This document shows positions 34,093 to 44,541 of a stretch of 64,000 nt of DNA, one piece after another; within the stretch, counting starts at the first letter, position 1; each line of letters starts with the position of its first letter. The stretch is from Gordonia sediminis (lineage in GTDB: Bacteria; Actinomycetota; Actinomycetes; Mycobacteriales; Mycobacteriaceae): the NCBI GenBank assembly GCA_004193205.1, contig RZUM01000002.1:434001-498000 (forward strand). The letters run 5' to 3'. The notes beneath the pieces are model-generated. The model was not told where the DNA came from. It saw only the letters and a list, made by a program, of their open reading frames with translations, and ran no database searches. Both the position numbers and the translations under genes were made by a program.

Positions 34093-35564
34093 GACAGTAG
34101 GGAACGCAGGGTGGCGCGGGCTCCGCCGGTGCGTAGTTCTGTCAGGGCACGCTGGTAGGGGTCGGTAAATCCGGTGCGGGTGGCGAGGTCGCCGAAGAGG
34201 CTCGGGTCAGCGACGAAGGCCAACTGGTCGGTGCGTGAGCGACGCGCGGCGGCGGTGAGCTCATCGGCTCGCGCGTCGTCGACCGGGATCTGCTGTCCGT
34301 GCTCGTCGATGCCTCCGGCGTAGCGGGTCCAGGCGGCCACCACCGCAGCGGCGAAGTCGACGCGGCCGCCCCCTTCGAGACGGTCACGGATGACGGGCAC
34401 CAGCCATTTCGGGATGCGGTCGGAAGAATTCTGACAGAGTCGGGCGATGGTGTCGGCGATCGCAGGATTGGCGAAGCGTTCGAGCAGGGTGTCGATGTAA
34501 TCCTCGAAGTCGATGCCGGGTAGCCGTGTCAACGTCGGCATGCCCTCGTCGCGCATGTAGCGGCGCACCATGTCCCGCAGATCGGGATCGACGGCGGCGT
34601 CATGGACGTAGCGGTAACCCAGCAGGTATCCGAAGTAGCACAGCGCCTGGTGGCCGGCGTTGAGCAGCCGCAGTTTCATCAGTTCGTAGGGGCTGACGTC
34701 GGCGACGACTTGCACGCCGACCCGCTCGAGTGGTGGCCGTCCGGCGGAGAAGGAGTCTTCGAGGACCCACTGGGTGAACGGCTCGGCGACCACCGGCCAG
34801 CGGTCGTCGATGCCAGTGCGGTCGGCGACCTCGCTGCGTAGTTCCCTCGGTGTGGCCGGGGTGATGCGGTCGACCATCGAGTTCGGGAAGCGGGTGTGGG
34901 CTTCGATCCAGTCCGCCAGGGCAGCGTCCCGCAGTCGCGCGAACGCACCGAAGGTCGCGCGTGCCATGTCGCCGTTGCCCTGGATGTTGTCGCACGACAT
35001 GACCGTGAACGAGGCGATCCCGCGGTCGCGGCGCAGGGCGAGTGCTTCGGTGATCAGCCCGAAGACGGTGCGGGGTGGTGCGATGCCGGTCAGGTCGGCG
35101 CTGACCTCCGGGTCGGTCGCGTCGAACTCGGCGTTGGTGGGTGAGACGTTGTATCCGCCTTCGGTGATCGTCAGCGACACGATCCGGGTGACGGGGTCGG
35201 CAAGTCGTTCGATAACCGTTTGCGGGTCGTCAGGGGCGAACAGGTAATCGACCAGTGACCCGATCACCGAAGTCGCCACGGCGCCGTCGGGATGTTTGAG
35301 GGTCAGGGTGTAGAGCCCGTCTTGAGGGAGCAGCGCGTCGCGCATCGCCGCATCGGCCGGCCGCACCCCCACTCCGCAGATTCCCCAGTGCGACTGTGCG
35401 GGATCGGACGCAAGCAACCGGTCGAGATACATTGCCTGATGCGCCCGGTGAAACCCTCCGACACCGATGTGCACGATGCCGCAGCGCACCTGGCGGCGGT
35501 CGTAGGGCGGGGTGGCGGCGGTGGTGATCTGCGGCAGCGTCGCCGACGTCAGCGGGGTGCTCAT
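34089..35564 (-). CDS. mannitol dehydrogenase family protein (polyol 2-dehydrogenase)
   Basis: The 491-residue long-chain polyol dehydrogenase has an N-terminal NAD-binding motif, [20 protein letters not shown], and the C-terminal catalytic pattern K-x4-N-x2-H in [20 protein letters not shown]. These enzymes oxidise mannitol, arabitol or sorbitol to the ketose. AAAGGA precedes the ATG at 35562-35564; further upstream sequence in this frame is only a shadow of pyruvate kinase. Coupled to xylB, it fits D-arabitol to D-xylulose or D-mannitol to D-fructose conversion. Confidence 0.93.
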   Translation of the reverse strand: MSTPLTSATLPQITTAATPPYDRRQVRCGIVHIGVGGFHRAHQAMYLDRLLASDPAQSHWGICGVGVRPADAAMRDALLPQDGLYTLTLKHPDGAVATSVIGSLVDYLFAPDDPQTVIERLADPVTRIVSLTITEGGYNVSPTNAEFDATDPEVSADLTGIAPPRTVFGLITEALALRRDRGIASFTVMSCDNIQGNGDMARATFGAFARLRDAALADWIEAHTRFPNSMVDRITPATPRELRSEVADRTGIDDRWPVVAEPFTQWVLEDSFSAGRPPLERVGVQVVADVSPYELMKLRLLNAGHQALCYFGYLLGYRYVHDAAVDPDLRDMVRRYMRDEGMPTLTRLPGIDFEDYIDTLLERFANPAIADTIARLCQNSSDRIPKWLVPVIRDRLEGGGRVDFAAAVVAAWTRYAGGIDEHGQQIPVDDARADELTAAARRSRTDQLAFVADPSLFGDLATRTGFTDPYQRALTELRTGGARATLRSLLS

Positions 35565-35607
35565 GGGTGGGTCCTTTCGGTCACCGGCGACGTTGCCGGT
35601 GGCGAGG

Positions 35608-37137
35608 TCATCGGGCCGGTCGGGTGAAATCCTGGTCGCCGATGCGGTGCACGTGGATGAAGTTGGTCGAGCCGGTGGTGTTGGGAGGTGAGCCGGCGAC
35701 AATGACCACGACATCACCGCGGCGGTACTGGCCCATGGCGAGTAGCGCTTGGTCGACCTGGCGGATCATGTCGTCGGTGGACTCGACGGGATCGACCGGG
35801 AAACTGCGGGTCCCCCAGGTCATGGAGAGTTCTCGGCGCACGTGCGGGAGCGGCGTGAAGGCCAGCAGCGGCAGCGACGAGTGCAGTCGGGCCACGCGGC
35901 GCACAGTGTCGCCGGACTGGGTGAACGCGACGAGTGCTGTGGCGTCGAGGCGTTCACCGATATCGCGTGCGGCATAGGACAATACTCCGCCGCGGGTACG
36001 GGGTTCATGGTGCAGCGGTGCGGTGTCGGCGGATTCGGTGGTGGCGATGATGCGGCTCATGGTGGCCACCGCGGTGATCGGATGCGCGCCAACCGAGGTC
36101 TCTGCCGAGAGCATCACCGCGTCGGCGCCGTCGAGGACGGCGTTGGCGACGTCGGAGGCCTCGGCGCGGGTGGGTCGGGAGTTGTGGACCATCGAGTCGA
36201 GCATGTGGGTGGCCACGATGACCGGTTTGGCGTTCTCCCTGGCGAGCGCGATGGCACGCTTCTGTACCAGTGGTACCTGTTCGAGCGGCACTTCGACCCC
36301 GAGGTCGCCGCGCGCGATCATGATGGCGTCGAACGCGTCGATGATGTCGGCGAGATTGTCTACGGCTTCGGGCTTTTCGATCTTGGCGATGACGGGTACC
36401 CGGCGGCCGACGCGGTCCATCACGGCGTGCACCGCGATGAGGTCATCGACGGATCGGACGAAGGACAGGGCGATCAGGTCGACGCCCAGTTCGAGCGCGA
36501 ATTCCAGGTCGGCGCAATCCTTGTCGGCCAGCGCCGGCACCGAGACGGCCATTCCGGGCAGCGAGACGCCTTTGTTGTTGGACACGGTTCCGCCTTCGAC
36601 GACGGTGCACACCACGTCGGGGCCGTCGACCGACTCGACGGTCAGGGCGAGTTTGCCGTCGTCGACGAGTAGTCGGTCGCCTGGTCGGGCGTCGGCGGCG
36701 AGGCCGGCGTAGGTGGTCGAGACCCGGTCACCGGTACCGTTGCAGTCATCGACGGTGATCCGGACTGTCTGCCCCGCCGCCCAGTGCGCGGCCCCATCGG
36801 CGAAGCGGCCCAACCGAATTTTCGGGCCTTGGAGGTCGGCCAGGATGGCGACGGGTTTGTCGGCGCGTTCGGCGGCCGCCCGCACCCGATGGTAGGCGGC
36901 GGAGTGGTCGTCGTGGGAGCCGTGGCTGAAGTTGAGTCGCGCCACGTCCATCCCGGCTCGGACCAGACTGTCGAGGCCTTCCTGGGTGGACGTGGCCGGG
37001 CCGAGGGTGCACACGATCTTCGCTCGTCGTTGTGGCACGGACTGCTGGTCAGGGGTGACACCTGTTGGGGCGGTGGCCAGGTCGTCGATGGTCGTGACGG
37101 TGAGGGTACCGTCTCCGGAGGCCAGGGCTGCGCACAC
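35608..37137 (-). CDS. pyk: pyruvate kinase
   Basis: The 509-residue protein has all the key blocks: RRAKIVCTLGPATST, GMDVARLNFSHGSHDDH, LADLQGPKIRLGRF, the active-site signature VIAKIEKPEAVDNLADIIDA, and IARGDLGVEVPLEQVPLVQK. It converts phosphoenolpyruvate and ADP to pyruvate and ATP. A 37-residue lead precedes the family start; the GTG at 37135-37137 has GGAG upstream. Its location inside a polyol transport and catabolism operon is unusual and suggests a dedicated isozyme. A copy of its 3' end is stranded at 14740-14868. Confidence 0.95.
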   Translation of the reverse strand: MCAALASGDGTLTVTTIDDLATAPTGVTPDQQSVPQRRAKIVCTLGPATSTQEGLDSLVRAGMDVARLNFSHGSHDDHSAAYHRVRAAAERADKPVAILADLQGPKIRLGRFADGAAHWAAGQTVRITVDDCNGTGDRVSTTYAGLAADARPGDRLLVDDGKLALTVESVDGPDVVCTVVEGGTVSNNKGVSLPGMAVSVPALADKDCADLEFALELGVDLIALSFVRSVDDLIAVHAVMDRVGRRVPVIAKIEKPEAVDNLADIIDAFDAIMIARGDLGVEVPLEQVPLVQKRAIALARENAKPVIVATHMLDSMVHNSRPTRAEASDVANAVLDGADAVMLSAETSVGAHPITAVATMSRIIATTESADTAPLHHEPRTRGGVLSYAARDIGERLDATALVAFTQSGDTVRRVARLHSSLPLLAFTPLPHVRRELSMTWGTRSFPVDPVESTDDMIRQVDQALLAMGQYRRGDVVVIVAGSPPNTTGSTNFIHVHRIGDQDFTRPAR

Positions 37138-37178
37138 GGGTGGTACTCCTTTCGAGTGACAGTTGTTGCGGGACTGGA

Positions 37179-38270
<1,092 letters not shown>

Positions 38271-38320
38271 GATGGTACTCCTGAGAAATTGTGCGGGTTG
38301 GGTTGTGTGACTGGTCGGGG

Positions 38321-39208
38321 TTACTTGATGGCGCCGAACGAGAGGCCGCGGACGAGTTTGTTCTGCGCGATCCAGCCGCAGATCACCACCGGCAGCGCGG
38401 CGAGTACCGAGGCAGCGGACAATTGGGCCCAGTAGAGGCCTTGGCCGGACATGAACCCGGTGAGGAACACCGGCATGGTCTGCGCGTTCACCGCGGTCAT
38501 GTTGACCGCGAAGAAGAACTCGTTCCACGAGAAGATCACGCAGATAAGCGCGGTGGCGGCGATGCCCGGGGAGATGAGGGGCAGGATCACCTCGCGGACC
38601 GAGGTCCACAGGCTGGCGCCGTCGATGCTGGCGGCCTCGAGGAGTTCGCCGGGGACCTCGAGGAAGAACGACCGCATCATCCACACCGCGATCGGAAGAT
38701 TCATCGCGGTGTAGAGGATGATCAGCGTCCAGATGTTGTCGAGCATCCCGATCTTGCCGACGATCACGTACAGCGGGATGATCGCCGCGACGATCGGCAG
38801 CATCTTGGTGCTGATGAAGAAGAACAGCGCGTCCTGGGTCTTGCGGACTGGGCGCAGTGATAGCGCGAACGCTGCTGGGACACCCAGTGCCAGGACGAGA
38901 ATGGTCGAGACGACGGTGGCGATCAACGAGTTGGCGAGGGGGACACCGATACCGGCGTCGAACACCTTGCGGAACTGGTCGAGGGTGGGGGTGAAGAAGA
39001 ACGTCGGAGGGTTGGTGGCGGCCTGACTCTCCTGCTTGAAGGCTGTCAGCACCATCCAGAGCACGGGGAAGAAGAATCCGATGCCGAGAATCCAGGTGAG
39101 GACGGTCAGCAGTGTGTCCTGGGGCCGGCGGCGTCGGCGGATGTGGAGTTCGTCGGGGGTGTGTGTCTTGTTGTGCCCGGTGGTGGGCTTGGGGGCGATG
39201 GTAGTCAT
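38321..39208 (-). CDS. sugar/polyol ABC transporter permease (MalG-like)
   Basis: The 295-residue membrane protein has about six hydrophobic helices and the EAA loop for ATPase contact (ELLEAASIDGASLWTSVREVILPL). It ends with LVRGLSFGAIKG-type residues typical of MalG/LacG permeases. Its start codon overlaps the stop of the upstream permease by one base (TGATG), so the two subunits are made in equal amounts. It forms the channel with that partner. Confidence 0.93.
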   Translation of the reverse strand: MTTIAPKPTTGHNKTHTPDELHIRRRRRPQDTLLTVLTWILGIGFFFPVLWMVLTAFKQESQAATNPPTFFFTPTLDQFRKVFDAGIGVPLANSLIATVVSTILVLALGVPAAFALSLRPVRKTQDALFFFISTKMLPIVAAIIPLYVIVGKIGMLDNIWTLIILYTAMNLPIAVWMMRSFFLEVPGELLEAASIDGASLWTSVREVILPLISPGIAATALICVIFSWNEFFFAVNMTAVNAQTMPVFLTGFMSGQGLYWAQLSAASVLAALPVVICGWIAQNKLVRGLSFGAIK

Positions 39209-40164
39209 CACGCGGCCTCCTGTGTTCCGCTGAAACTCTTGAAGATGAGCCGGATTGCCACGGATGCGATCCCGATGGTGGCGACGACGGTCACCACACC
39301 CATGGCGGCGGCTTGGCCGATGTCGAAGCCGAGGAAGGCTCGCTGATAGATGTAGAACGGCAGGTTGGAGCTCGCCACGCCGGGTCCGCCGGCAGTCATC
39401 ATGTAGACCGCGTCGAAGGCGTTGATCAGATAGATCGCGCCCAGCACCGTGCCCAATTCGATGAACCGCCGCAGGTGCGGCAAGGTGAGTTCCCGGAACA
39501 GTCGAAAGCTGGTCGCTCCGTCGACGCGAGCGGCTTCGGCGATGTCGCGGGGCATCGACTGCAGGCCGGCAAGGATCAGCAGCATCATGAATGGTGTCCA
39601 TTGCCAGACCAATTCGGCCATCACCGACATCAGCGGGTACTCCGACAGCCAGTCGACGTGGATGCCCAGCGGGCCCAGCGCCCAGTTGACCAGGCCGTTG
39701 GTCGGTGAGAGCAGGCTGGTCTTCCACAGCAACGCCGCTGCGACGGGGGTGACGAGGAACGGTGTGATCAGCAGGGTTCGAACAACGCTGCGTCCGACGA
39801 ACTTACGGTCGAGCAGAAGGGCGAAGATCAGCCCGAGGAGAACCGAGACGACCACGGTGCCGACGATCAGCACGACCGTGTTGAAGGTCACCCGCCAGAA
39901 CTGTGCGTCCTGGAAGACCGCCACATAATTGTTGAGGCCGTTGAAGTGTCGCGATCCGGGCCGGACCAGGTTCCACGACTGGGTCGAGTAGTAGAGGGTG
40001 AACAGGAACGGGACCTGGGTGACCACGATCATGAAGATCAGGGCCGGGAGCAGCGGGCCGCGGCGGCGCCAGCCTTCGGCACGGCTGATCTGATCGCGTT
40101 TGGAGGTCAAGCCGCCCGCGGGATGTCTGCCGGTGGTGGGGGGTTCGGCTAGTGCGGTGGCCAT
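39208..40164 (-). CDS. sugar/polyol ABC transporter permease (MalF-like)
   Basis: The 318-residue protein has a cytoplasmic N-terminal tail, about six membrane helices (first at LLPALIFMIVVTQVPFLFTL) and the EAA motif DIAEAARVDGATSFRLFREL, as in MalF/UgpA permeases. It starts 4 bp after the solute-binding-protein gene and overlaps the next permease by one base. Together with its partner it forms the transmembrane channel of the importer. Confidence 0.93.
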   Translation of the reverse strand: MATALAEPPTTGRHPAGGLTSKRDQISRAEGWRRRGPLLPALIFMIVVTQVPFLFTLYYSTQSWNLVRPGSRHFNGLNNYVAVFQDAQFWRVTFNTVVLIVGTVVVSVLLGLIFALLLDRKFVGRSVVRTLLITPFLVTPVAAALLWKTSLLSPTNGLVNWALGPLGIHVDWLSEYPLMSVMAELVWQWTPFMMLLILAGLQSMPRDIAEAARVDGATSFRLFRELTLPHLRRFIELGTVLGAIYLINAFDAVYMMTAGGPGVASSNLPFYIYQRAFLGFDIGQAAAMGVVTVVATIGIASVAIRLIFKSFSGTQEAA

Positions 40165-40168
40165 GATG

Positions 40169-41518
40169 TCACTTCTCTTCCTGCTGATAGGTCTTGCCGA
40201 CTGTCGCGGCGTACTGCTGGGCCTGTTTGAGTGCTCTGTCGACGCTGACCTGACCGGCGATCGCTGCGCTGATCTGTTGGCTCACACGGGTTCCCAGATC
40301 TTGGAACTCCGGGATTGCGAGGAACTGCACACCGGTGTAGGGCACGGGTTGCAGGGTCGGCTTCAGCTGGTTGGTGCTGTTGATGGAGTCGATGGTCAGC
40401 GGGCCGTAGGCCTTGCTGATGTCCGCGTACTGGGGGATCTGGTACGTCGACAAGCGGCTTCCGGGGGGAACGTGATCCCAGCCGAGGGTTTCGCCGACCA
40501 TCTTGATGTAGTCCTTGTTGGTCATCCATTGGATGAACTTCCAGGCCTCGTCCTTCTTCTTGCTGCTCGTGGGGATGCCGAGCGACCATGTGTAGAGCCA
40601 GCCGTTGTCGTCCTTGGCCATCCGGGGTGCGGGGAGGTATCCGACGTCACCGGCCACGGTGCTGGAGTCCTTGCTCTCCACGGTGTTGACCGCTGAGGTC
40701 GCGTCGTACCACATGGCCGCGTGGCCCTGGGAGAACTCGGTGGCGCATTCCTGGAAGCCTGCGGACGAGGCGCCCTGTTCGCCGTACTTGCGGACGGTGT
40801 CGACGTAGAACTGCACGGCCTGTTCGACTTCGGGGCTGGTGAGCTGAGCGTTCCACTGCTCGTCGTACCAGCGGCCACCGTAGGCATTGATGACGGTGTC
40901 CAGCGGGGCGAGGATCTCACCCCAGCCGGGCTTGCCGCGCAGGCAGATGCCGGCCACCTTGTCGGAGTTCAGCCGTTCGGCGGCGGCGGCGACCTCGGTC
41001 CAGGTGGGCCGTGCCGGTAGGGAGACGCCGGCCTGGGCGAACAGCTTCTTGTTGTACATGAGGAAGGACGACTCGCCGTAGAACGGCACCGAGTACATGT
41101 CGCCCTGGTAGGACAGCGCATCCCGGATGGACCCGATGAAGTCGTTCTGGTCGTAGCCCGGCGTTTGGGCGATGTAGGGGCCGAGATTGGTCAGCCAACC
41201 GTTCTGTGCCCACATGCGGGTTTCGTAGTTGCTGATCATCACCGCGTCGAACTCACCGCCGCCCGTGGCCACCGATGCGGTGATCTTGGCGCGGGCCTGG
41301 TTTTCGGGCAGGGTGACGAAATTGAGTTTGATGCCGGGGTTTTCGGCCTCGAACTGGTTCGATAGCGAGATCGCGTCGGTCATCTGCGAATTCGAGACGA
41401 GCGCGATGGTGACGGCGTCACCTCCGCGAAGTGATCCGGCGCCGGCGCACGCTGCGAGACTCAGCGGCAGGGCCAGACACACCAGCAGGATGATCAGGCG
41501 GTGCAGACGGTGTTTCAT
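40169..41518 (-). CDS. extracellular sugar/polyol-binding lipoprotein
   Basis: The 449-residue protein has a signal peptide with lipobox (LPLSLAAC, Cys at about residue 24) and a type 1 extracellular solute-binding domain (FEAENPGIKLNFVTLPENQA and YGESSFLMYNKKLFAQAGVS, then TWTEVAAAAERL). It should be anchored to the membrane outer face and deliver the polyol or sugar to the permeases. The frame extends upstream only as a shadow of the dehydrogenase gene. It resembles mannitol/sorbitol SmoE-type binding proteins by operon content. Confidence 0.94.
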   Translation of the reverse strand: MKHRLHRLIILLVCLALPLSLAACAGAGSLRGGDAVTIALVSNSQMTDAISLSNQFEAENPGIKLNFVTLPENQARAKITASVATGGGEFDAVMISNYETRMWAQNGWLTNLGPYIAQTPGYDQNDFIGSIRDALSYQGDMYSVPFYGESSFLMYNKKLFAQAGVSLPARPTWTEVAAAAERLNSDKVAGICLRGKPGWGEILAPLDTVINAYGGRWYDEQWNAQLTSPEVEQAVQFYVDTVRKYGEQGASSAGFQECATEFSQGHAAMWYDATSAVNTVESKDSSTVAGDVGYLPAPRMAKDDNGWLYTWSLGIPTSSKKKDEAWKFIQWMTNKDYIKMVGETLGWDHVPPGSRLSTYQIPQYADISKAYGPLTIDSINSTNQLKPTLQPVPYTGVQFLAIPEFQDLGTRVSQQISAAIAGQVSVDRALKQAQQYAATVGKTYQQEEK

Positions 41519-41529
41519 GATGGCGTTTT

Positions 41530-42609
41530 CTAGTTGGCGGGATTGGGCAGGAGACTGACCTTGACGGCGCTGCCGCCGACGAGATGCAGTGCTTTGTGGA
41601 ACTCCTCGAGCGGCAGTTGGTCGCTGCAGATCTGATCCATGGGTAGGGCGCCGGATTCGATCATGCGGATGGCGGTGGGCCAGCAGTACGGGCCCAGGTG
41701 TGCGCCGAGAACATCGAGTTCTTTGACGTCGCTGATGATCGACCAGTCGACGGAGACCTCGCGGCCGAAGACGCCGTATTCGACGAACCGGCCGAGTTTG
41801 CGGAGGAGTGTGAGTCCTTGTGGGACCGACGTGGGGTGGCCGGTGGCGTCCATGTAGATGTCGGCGCCGTAGCCGTCGGTGAGATCGTTGATGATCGCGG
41901 TGATGTCGTCGTCGGCGATGTTGACCACGACGTCGGCGCCGCACCGTTGCGCCAGTTCGAGTTTGGTGGGTTCGAGATCGAGGGCGACGACATGTGCGGG
42001 GCTCTTGGCGCGCGCGCCGGCGATCATGCCCAGCCCGATGGGCCCGCATCCGGCGATCACCACGACGTCGCCGAAACCGATCTGGGCGCGTTCGACGGCG
42101 TGCAGAGCGCACGAGAGTGGTTCGGCGAATGCGGCGTGGGCGGCGGGGACATCCGGGGAGACGCGGTGCACGATGGCGTTGGCGGGGAAGATCATGTATT
42201 CGGCCATGGCGCCGTTGACATGTCGGCGGAATCCGTAGATGTCGTGCGGGGCGCACATCCAGTACTGGCCGCGACGACAGAAGCGGCATTCTCCGCAGGG
42301 CACGATCTGTTCGGACACGACCCGATCCCCCACATCGACTCGCCACCGCTTGCGGGCGGTGTCGTCGAGTTCGACGATCTCCCCGACGAACTCGTGGCCC
42401 GGGATGGCGTGGACGTCCACGCTGGGCGGGGGTACGGTGCCGTCCCCCCAGTACATCGGTGCTCCGTGGAAGCATTTGAGGTCGCTGGCGCAGATGCCGA
42501 CGGCCTGCACCTTGACCAGGGCTTCCCCGGGTCCGGGAGTGGGGATCGGCACCTGCTCGAGGCGGTAGTCCTCGGGGCCGTGGATCACAATCGCCTGCAT
42601 GGTGTTCAT
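41530..42609 (-). CDS. zinc-dependent polyol/alcohol dehydrogenase
   Basis: The 359-residue medium-chain dehydrogenase has the catalytic zinc ligands (Cys in VGICASDLKCFHG, His in IPGHEFVGE), the four structural zinc cysteines in PCGECRFCRRGQYWMC and the NAD motif VVIAGCGPIGLGMIAGA. It belongs with sorbitol, erythritol and threonine dehydrogenase-like enzymes and probably oxidises a sugar alcohol. It lies 35 bp after the pfkB gene and 11 bp before the binding protein gene. A start three codons in is also possible. Confidence 0.93.
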   Translation of the reverse strand: MNTMQAIVIHGPEDYRLEQVPIPTPGPGEALVKVQAVGICASDLKCFHGAPMYWGDGTVPPPSVDVHAIPGHEFVGEIVELDDTARKRWRVDVGDRVVSEQIVPCGECRFCRRGQYWMCAPHDIYGFRRHVNGAMAEYMIFPANAIVHRVSPDVPAAHAAFAEPLSCALHAVERAQIGFGDVVVIAGCGPIGLGMIAGARAKSPAHVVALDLEPTKLELAQRCGADVVVNIADDDITAIINDLTDGYGADIYMDATGHPTSVPQGLTLLRKLGRFVEYGVFGREVSVDWSIISDVKELDVLGAHLGPYCWPTAIRMIESGALPMDQICSDQLPLEEFHKALHLVGGSAVKVSLLPNPAN

Positions 42610-42644
42610 CGTCGAATCACTCACTTTCGTCGGATAGAGGGTGG

Positions 42645-43628
42645 TCAGGCTCCGGCGGGGAGCCGGCGGTGGGTGGGAGCGGGTTCGTCGTCGCGCAGCA
42701 ACGCGGTGCGGTCGACGTCGGCGGTGACAGTGACGTGGACCTGTGGAACGGCAGGGGGCGAGAACAGCGTGCCTTCGTGTTGCACGGCCGCTGCGCCCCA
42801 CTCCAGGGCGGTGGCCAGGGCGGTGGCCCGATCGGCGCGCGCGGCGAGGAAACCCGACAGCATCGCGTCGCCGGCACCCACGGTGCTGACCACCCGGTCG
42901 ACGGGGGCGCGTCCGTACAGGACGCCGTCGGCGTCGACGAGGATCGCGCCGTCCGCACCGAGGCTGGCCAGCACCGCGCCGGCGCCTTGCGCGCGGACCT
43001 GCTGGGCGGCATCGATGACGTCGCCGAGGGTGTGCAGTGTCGCGCCGGTCAGATCTGCCAACTCGTGTGTGTTCGGCTTGATGAGCCGGGGTCCGGCGGT
43101 GAGGCCGGCGGCCAGCGGCGCACCGGAGCTGTCGACGACAACCGGGATTCCTTGGCGGGCAGCTTCTTCGGTGACTCGCGCATAGAAGTCGATGGGGGTG
43201 CCGGCGGGCAGGCTACCACCGCAGACCAGCAGGGAGGCGCCACCGATACCCGTGGTCACGGCGGTGGTGAGCCGGCGCACTTCGAGGTCGGTCAGGGTGG
43301 GTCCGGCTTCGTTGACCTTGGTGACCGTGCCGTCGGGCTGAATGAGGCTGATGTTGGCGCGTACGTCGCCGGCGACCGGCACGAACACGGTGTCCAGGGC
43401 GGCGGTGTCGAGCATCTGGCGGAGCTGGGCGCCGACCGAACCGCCCGCGGTGACGATGGCACGCACGCGTTCGTCGGGGGCGTGAGCGTGCAGCGCCAGG
43501 GCGACGTTGACGCCTTTGCCGCTCGGTTCGCTCCAGCTGCGGCGGCTGCGGTTGACCGAGCCGAGCACGATGTCGTCGAGGAACACGGTGCGGTCCACGC
43601 TCGGGTTCGGGGTCAGGGTCACGATCAT
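42645..43628 (-). CDS. PfkB-family hexose-phosphate kinase (1-phosphofructokinase / tagatose-6-phosphate kinase type)
   Basis: The 327-residue protein starts MIVTLTPNPSVDRTVFLDD, typical of FruK/LacC. It has the N-terminal GKGVNVALALH motif and the C-terminal TVGAGDAMLSGFLAAR motif with the catalytic Asp, near residue 240. It would phosphorylate fructose 1-phosphate or tagatose 6-phosphate to the bisphosphate, which the divergent class II aldolases could split. Its start overlaps the deoR stop by 4 bp. Confidence 0.93.
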   Translation of the reverse strand: MIVTLTPNPSVDRTVFLDDIVLGSVNRSRRSWSEPSGKGVNVALALHAHAPDERVRAIVTAGGSVGAQLRQMLDTAALDTVFVPVAGDVRANISLIQPDGTVTKVNEAGPTLTDLEVRRLTTAVTTGIGGASLLVCGGSLPAGTPIDFYARVTEEAARQGIPVVVDSSGAPLAAGLTAGPRLIKPNTHELADLTGATLHTLGDVIDAAQQVRAQGAGAVLASLGADGAILVDADGVLYGRAPVDRVVSTVGAGDAMLSGFLAARADRATALATALEWGAAAVQHEGTLFSPPAVPQVHVTVTADVDRTALLRDDEPAPTHRRLPAGA

Positions 43629-44413
43629 GTGCGTTCCACACTCATTCCGGTTGTTTCGAGTTGGCTGAGTACGTCGTCGGTCAGTCCGGTGTCGGTGATC
43701 AACAGGTCGATGTCGGACAGGTCGCCGTGTTTGGTGCCGCGGATCTCGCCGACCTTGCTGTGATCGGCGAGCAGGATTCTGCGTTGTGCGCTGGCGAGCA
43801 TGAGGCGTTTGACGGCAGCCTCTTCGGGATCAGGGGTGGTGAGACCGCGGGTCAACGAGATGCCGTTGGTGCCGAGGAAGGCGACGTCGACGTTGATCTC
43901 GGCCAGCGCGCGTGCCGCCCACTCGCCGACTTCGGCGAACGTCTTCGACCGCAGCCGGCCGCCGAGGGTGACCACGGTCAGCTGCGGCCGGTTGAGCAGC
44001 GTCAGCGCCGTCGGCAACGTGTTGGTGTAGACGGTCAGTTCGCGGTCGCCGGGGAAGATCTCGACGAGCTGGGTGATGGTCGAACCGGCGTCGAGCAACA
44101 CCGATCCCTGCTCGGGCAGATGAGCCAGCGCGGCCTGTGCGATGCGCGCCTTCTCGGTGGTGAACTCGGTACGCACGGTCACCGCGGGTTCGAACGACAA
44201 GGACTGCACCGGCACGGCACCGCCGTGCACCCGCCTCAGCAGGCCTTGCCGCTCGAGCTGGATGAGGTCTTTGCGGATGGTTTCGTTGGTGACCCCAAGG
44301 CCTTCCGCGATCTCGTTGGCATCGATCCGGCCCTGCGTTCGCAGAACTGTGATGATGTGGGACTTGCGCTCGTCGGCGTAAAGGGTGCGGGCGTCAGGCT
44401 TGGGAGTGTTCAT
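43625..44413 (-). CDS. DeoR family transcriptional regulator
   Basis: The 262-residue protein has the DeoR helix-turn-helix (ERKSHIITVLRTQGRIDANE, IAEGLGVTNETIRKDLIQLE, GLLRRVHGGAV) and the sugar-phosphate sensing domain (LLDAGSTITQLVEIF, then GGRLRSKTFAEVG and FLGTNGISLTRGLTTPD). It should respond to a phosphorylated sugar. The ATG at 44411-44413 is preceded by GGAGG with short spacing. It sits inside the operon it probably controls, overlapping pfkB by 4 bp. A direct-repeat site at 45925-45940 is a candidate operator. Confidence 0.93.
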   Translation of the reverse strand: MNTPKPDARTLYADERKSHIITVLRTQGRIDANEIAEGLGVTNETIRKDLIQLERQGLLRRVHGGAVPVQSLSFEPAVTVRTEFTTEKARIAQAALAHLPEQGSVLLDAGSTITQLVEIFPGDRELTVYTNTLPTALTLLNRPQLTVVTLGGRLRSKTFAEVGEWAARALAEINVDVAFLGTNGISLTRGLTTPDPEEAAVKRLMLASAQRRILLADHSKVGEIRGTKHGDLSDIDLLITDTGLTDDVLSQLETTGMSVERT

Positions 44414-44541
44414 AACCTCCGATCCTTGCGCATCTTCGGCTGGTGGCCGGCCGGAAAAGCGGGTACGGGCACCGCTTTCCCGGCCGGTGTCGGGGCCGCC
44501 TCGGGCACCGAGGGCGGTGCTCGCGGCTGCAGTCGGGGTCA

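Noticed and set aside
41698-43185. 495-codon plus-strand frame across the dehydrogenase and pfkB genes
   Set aside because: Shadow of two clear minus-strand genes with intact zinc and PfkB motifs.
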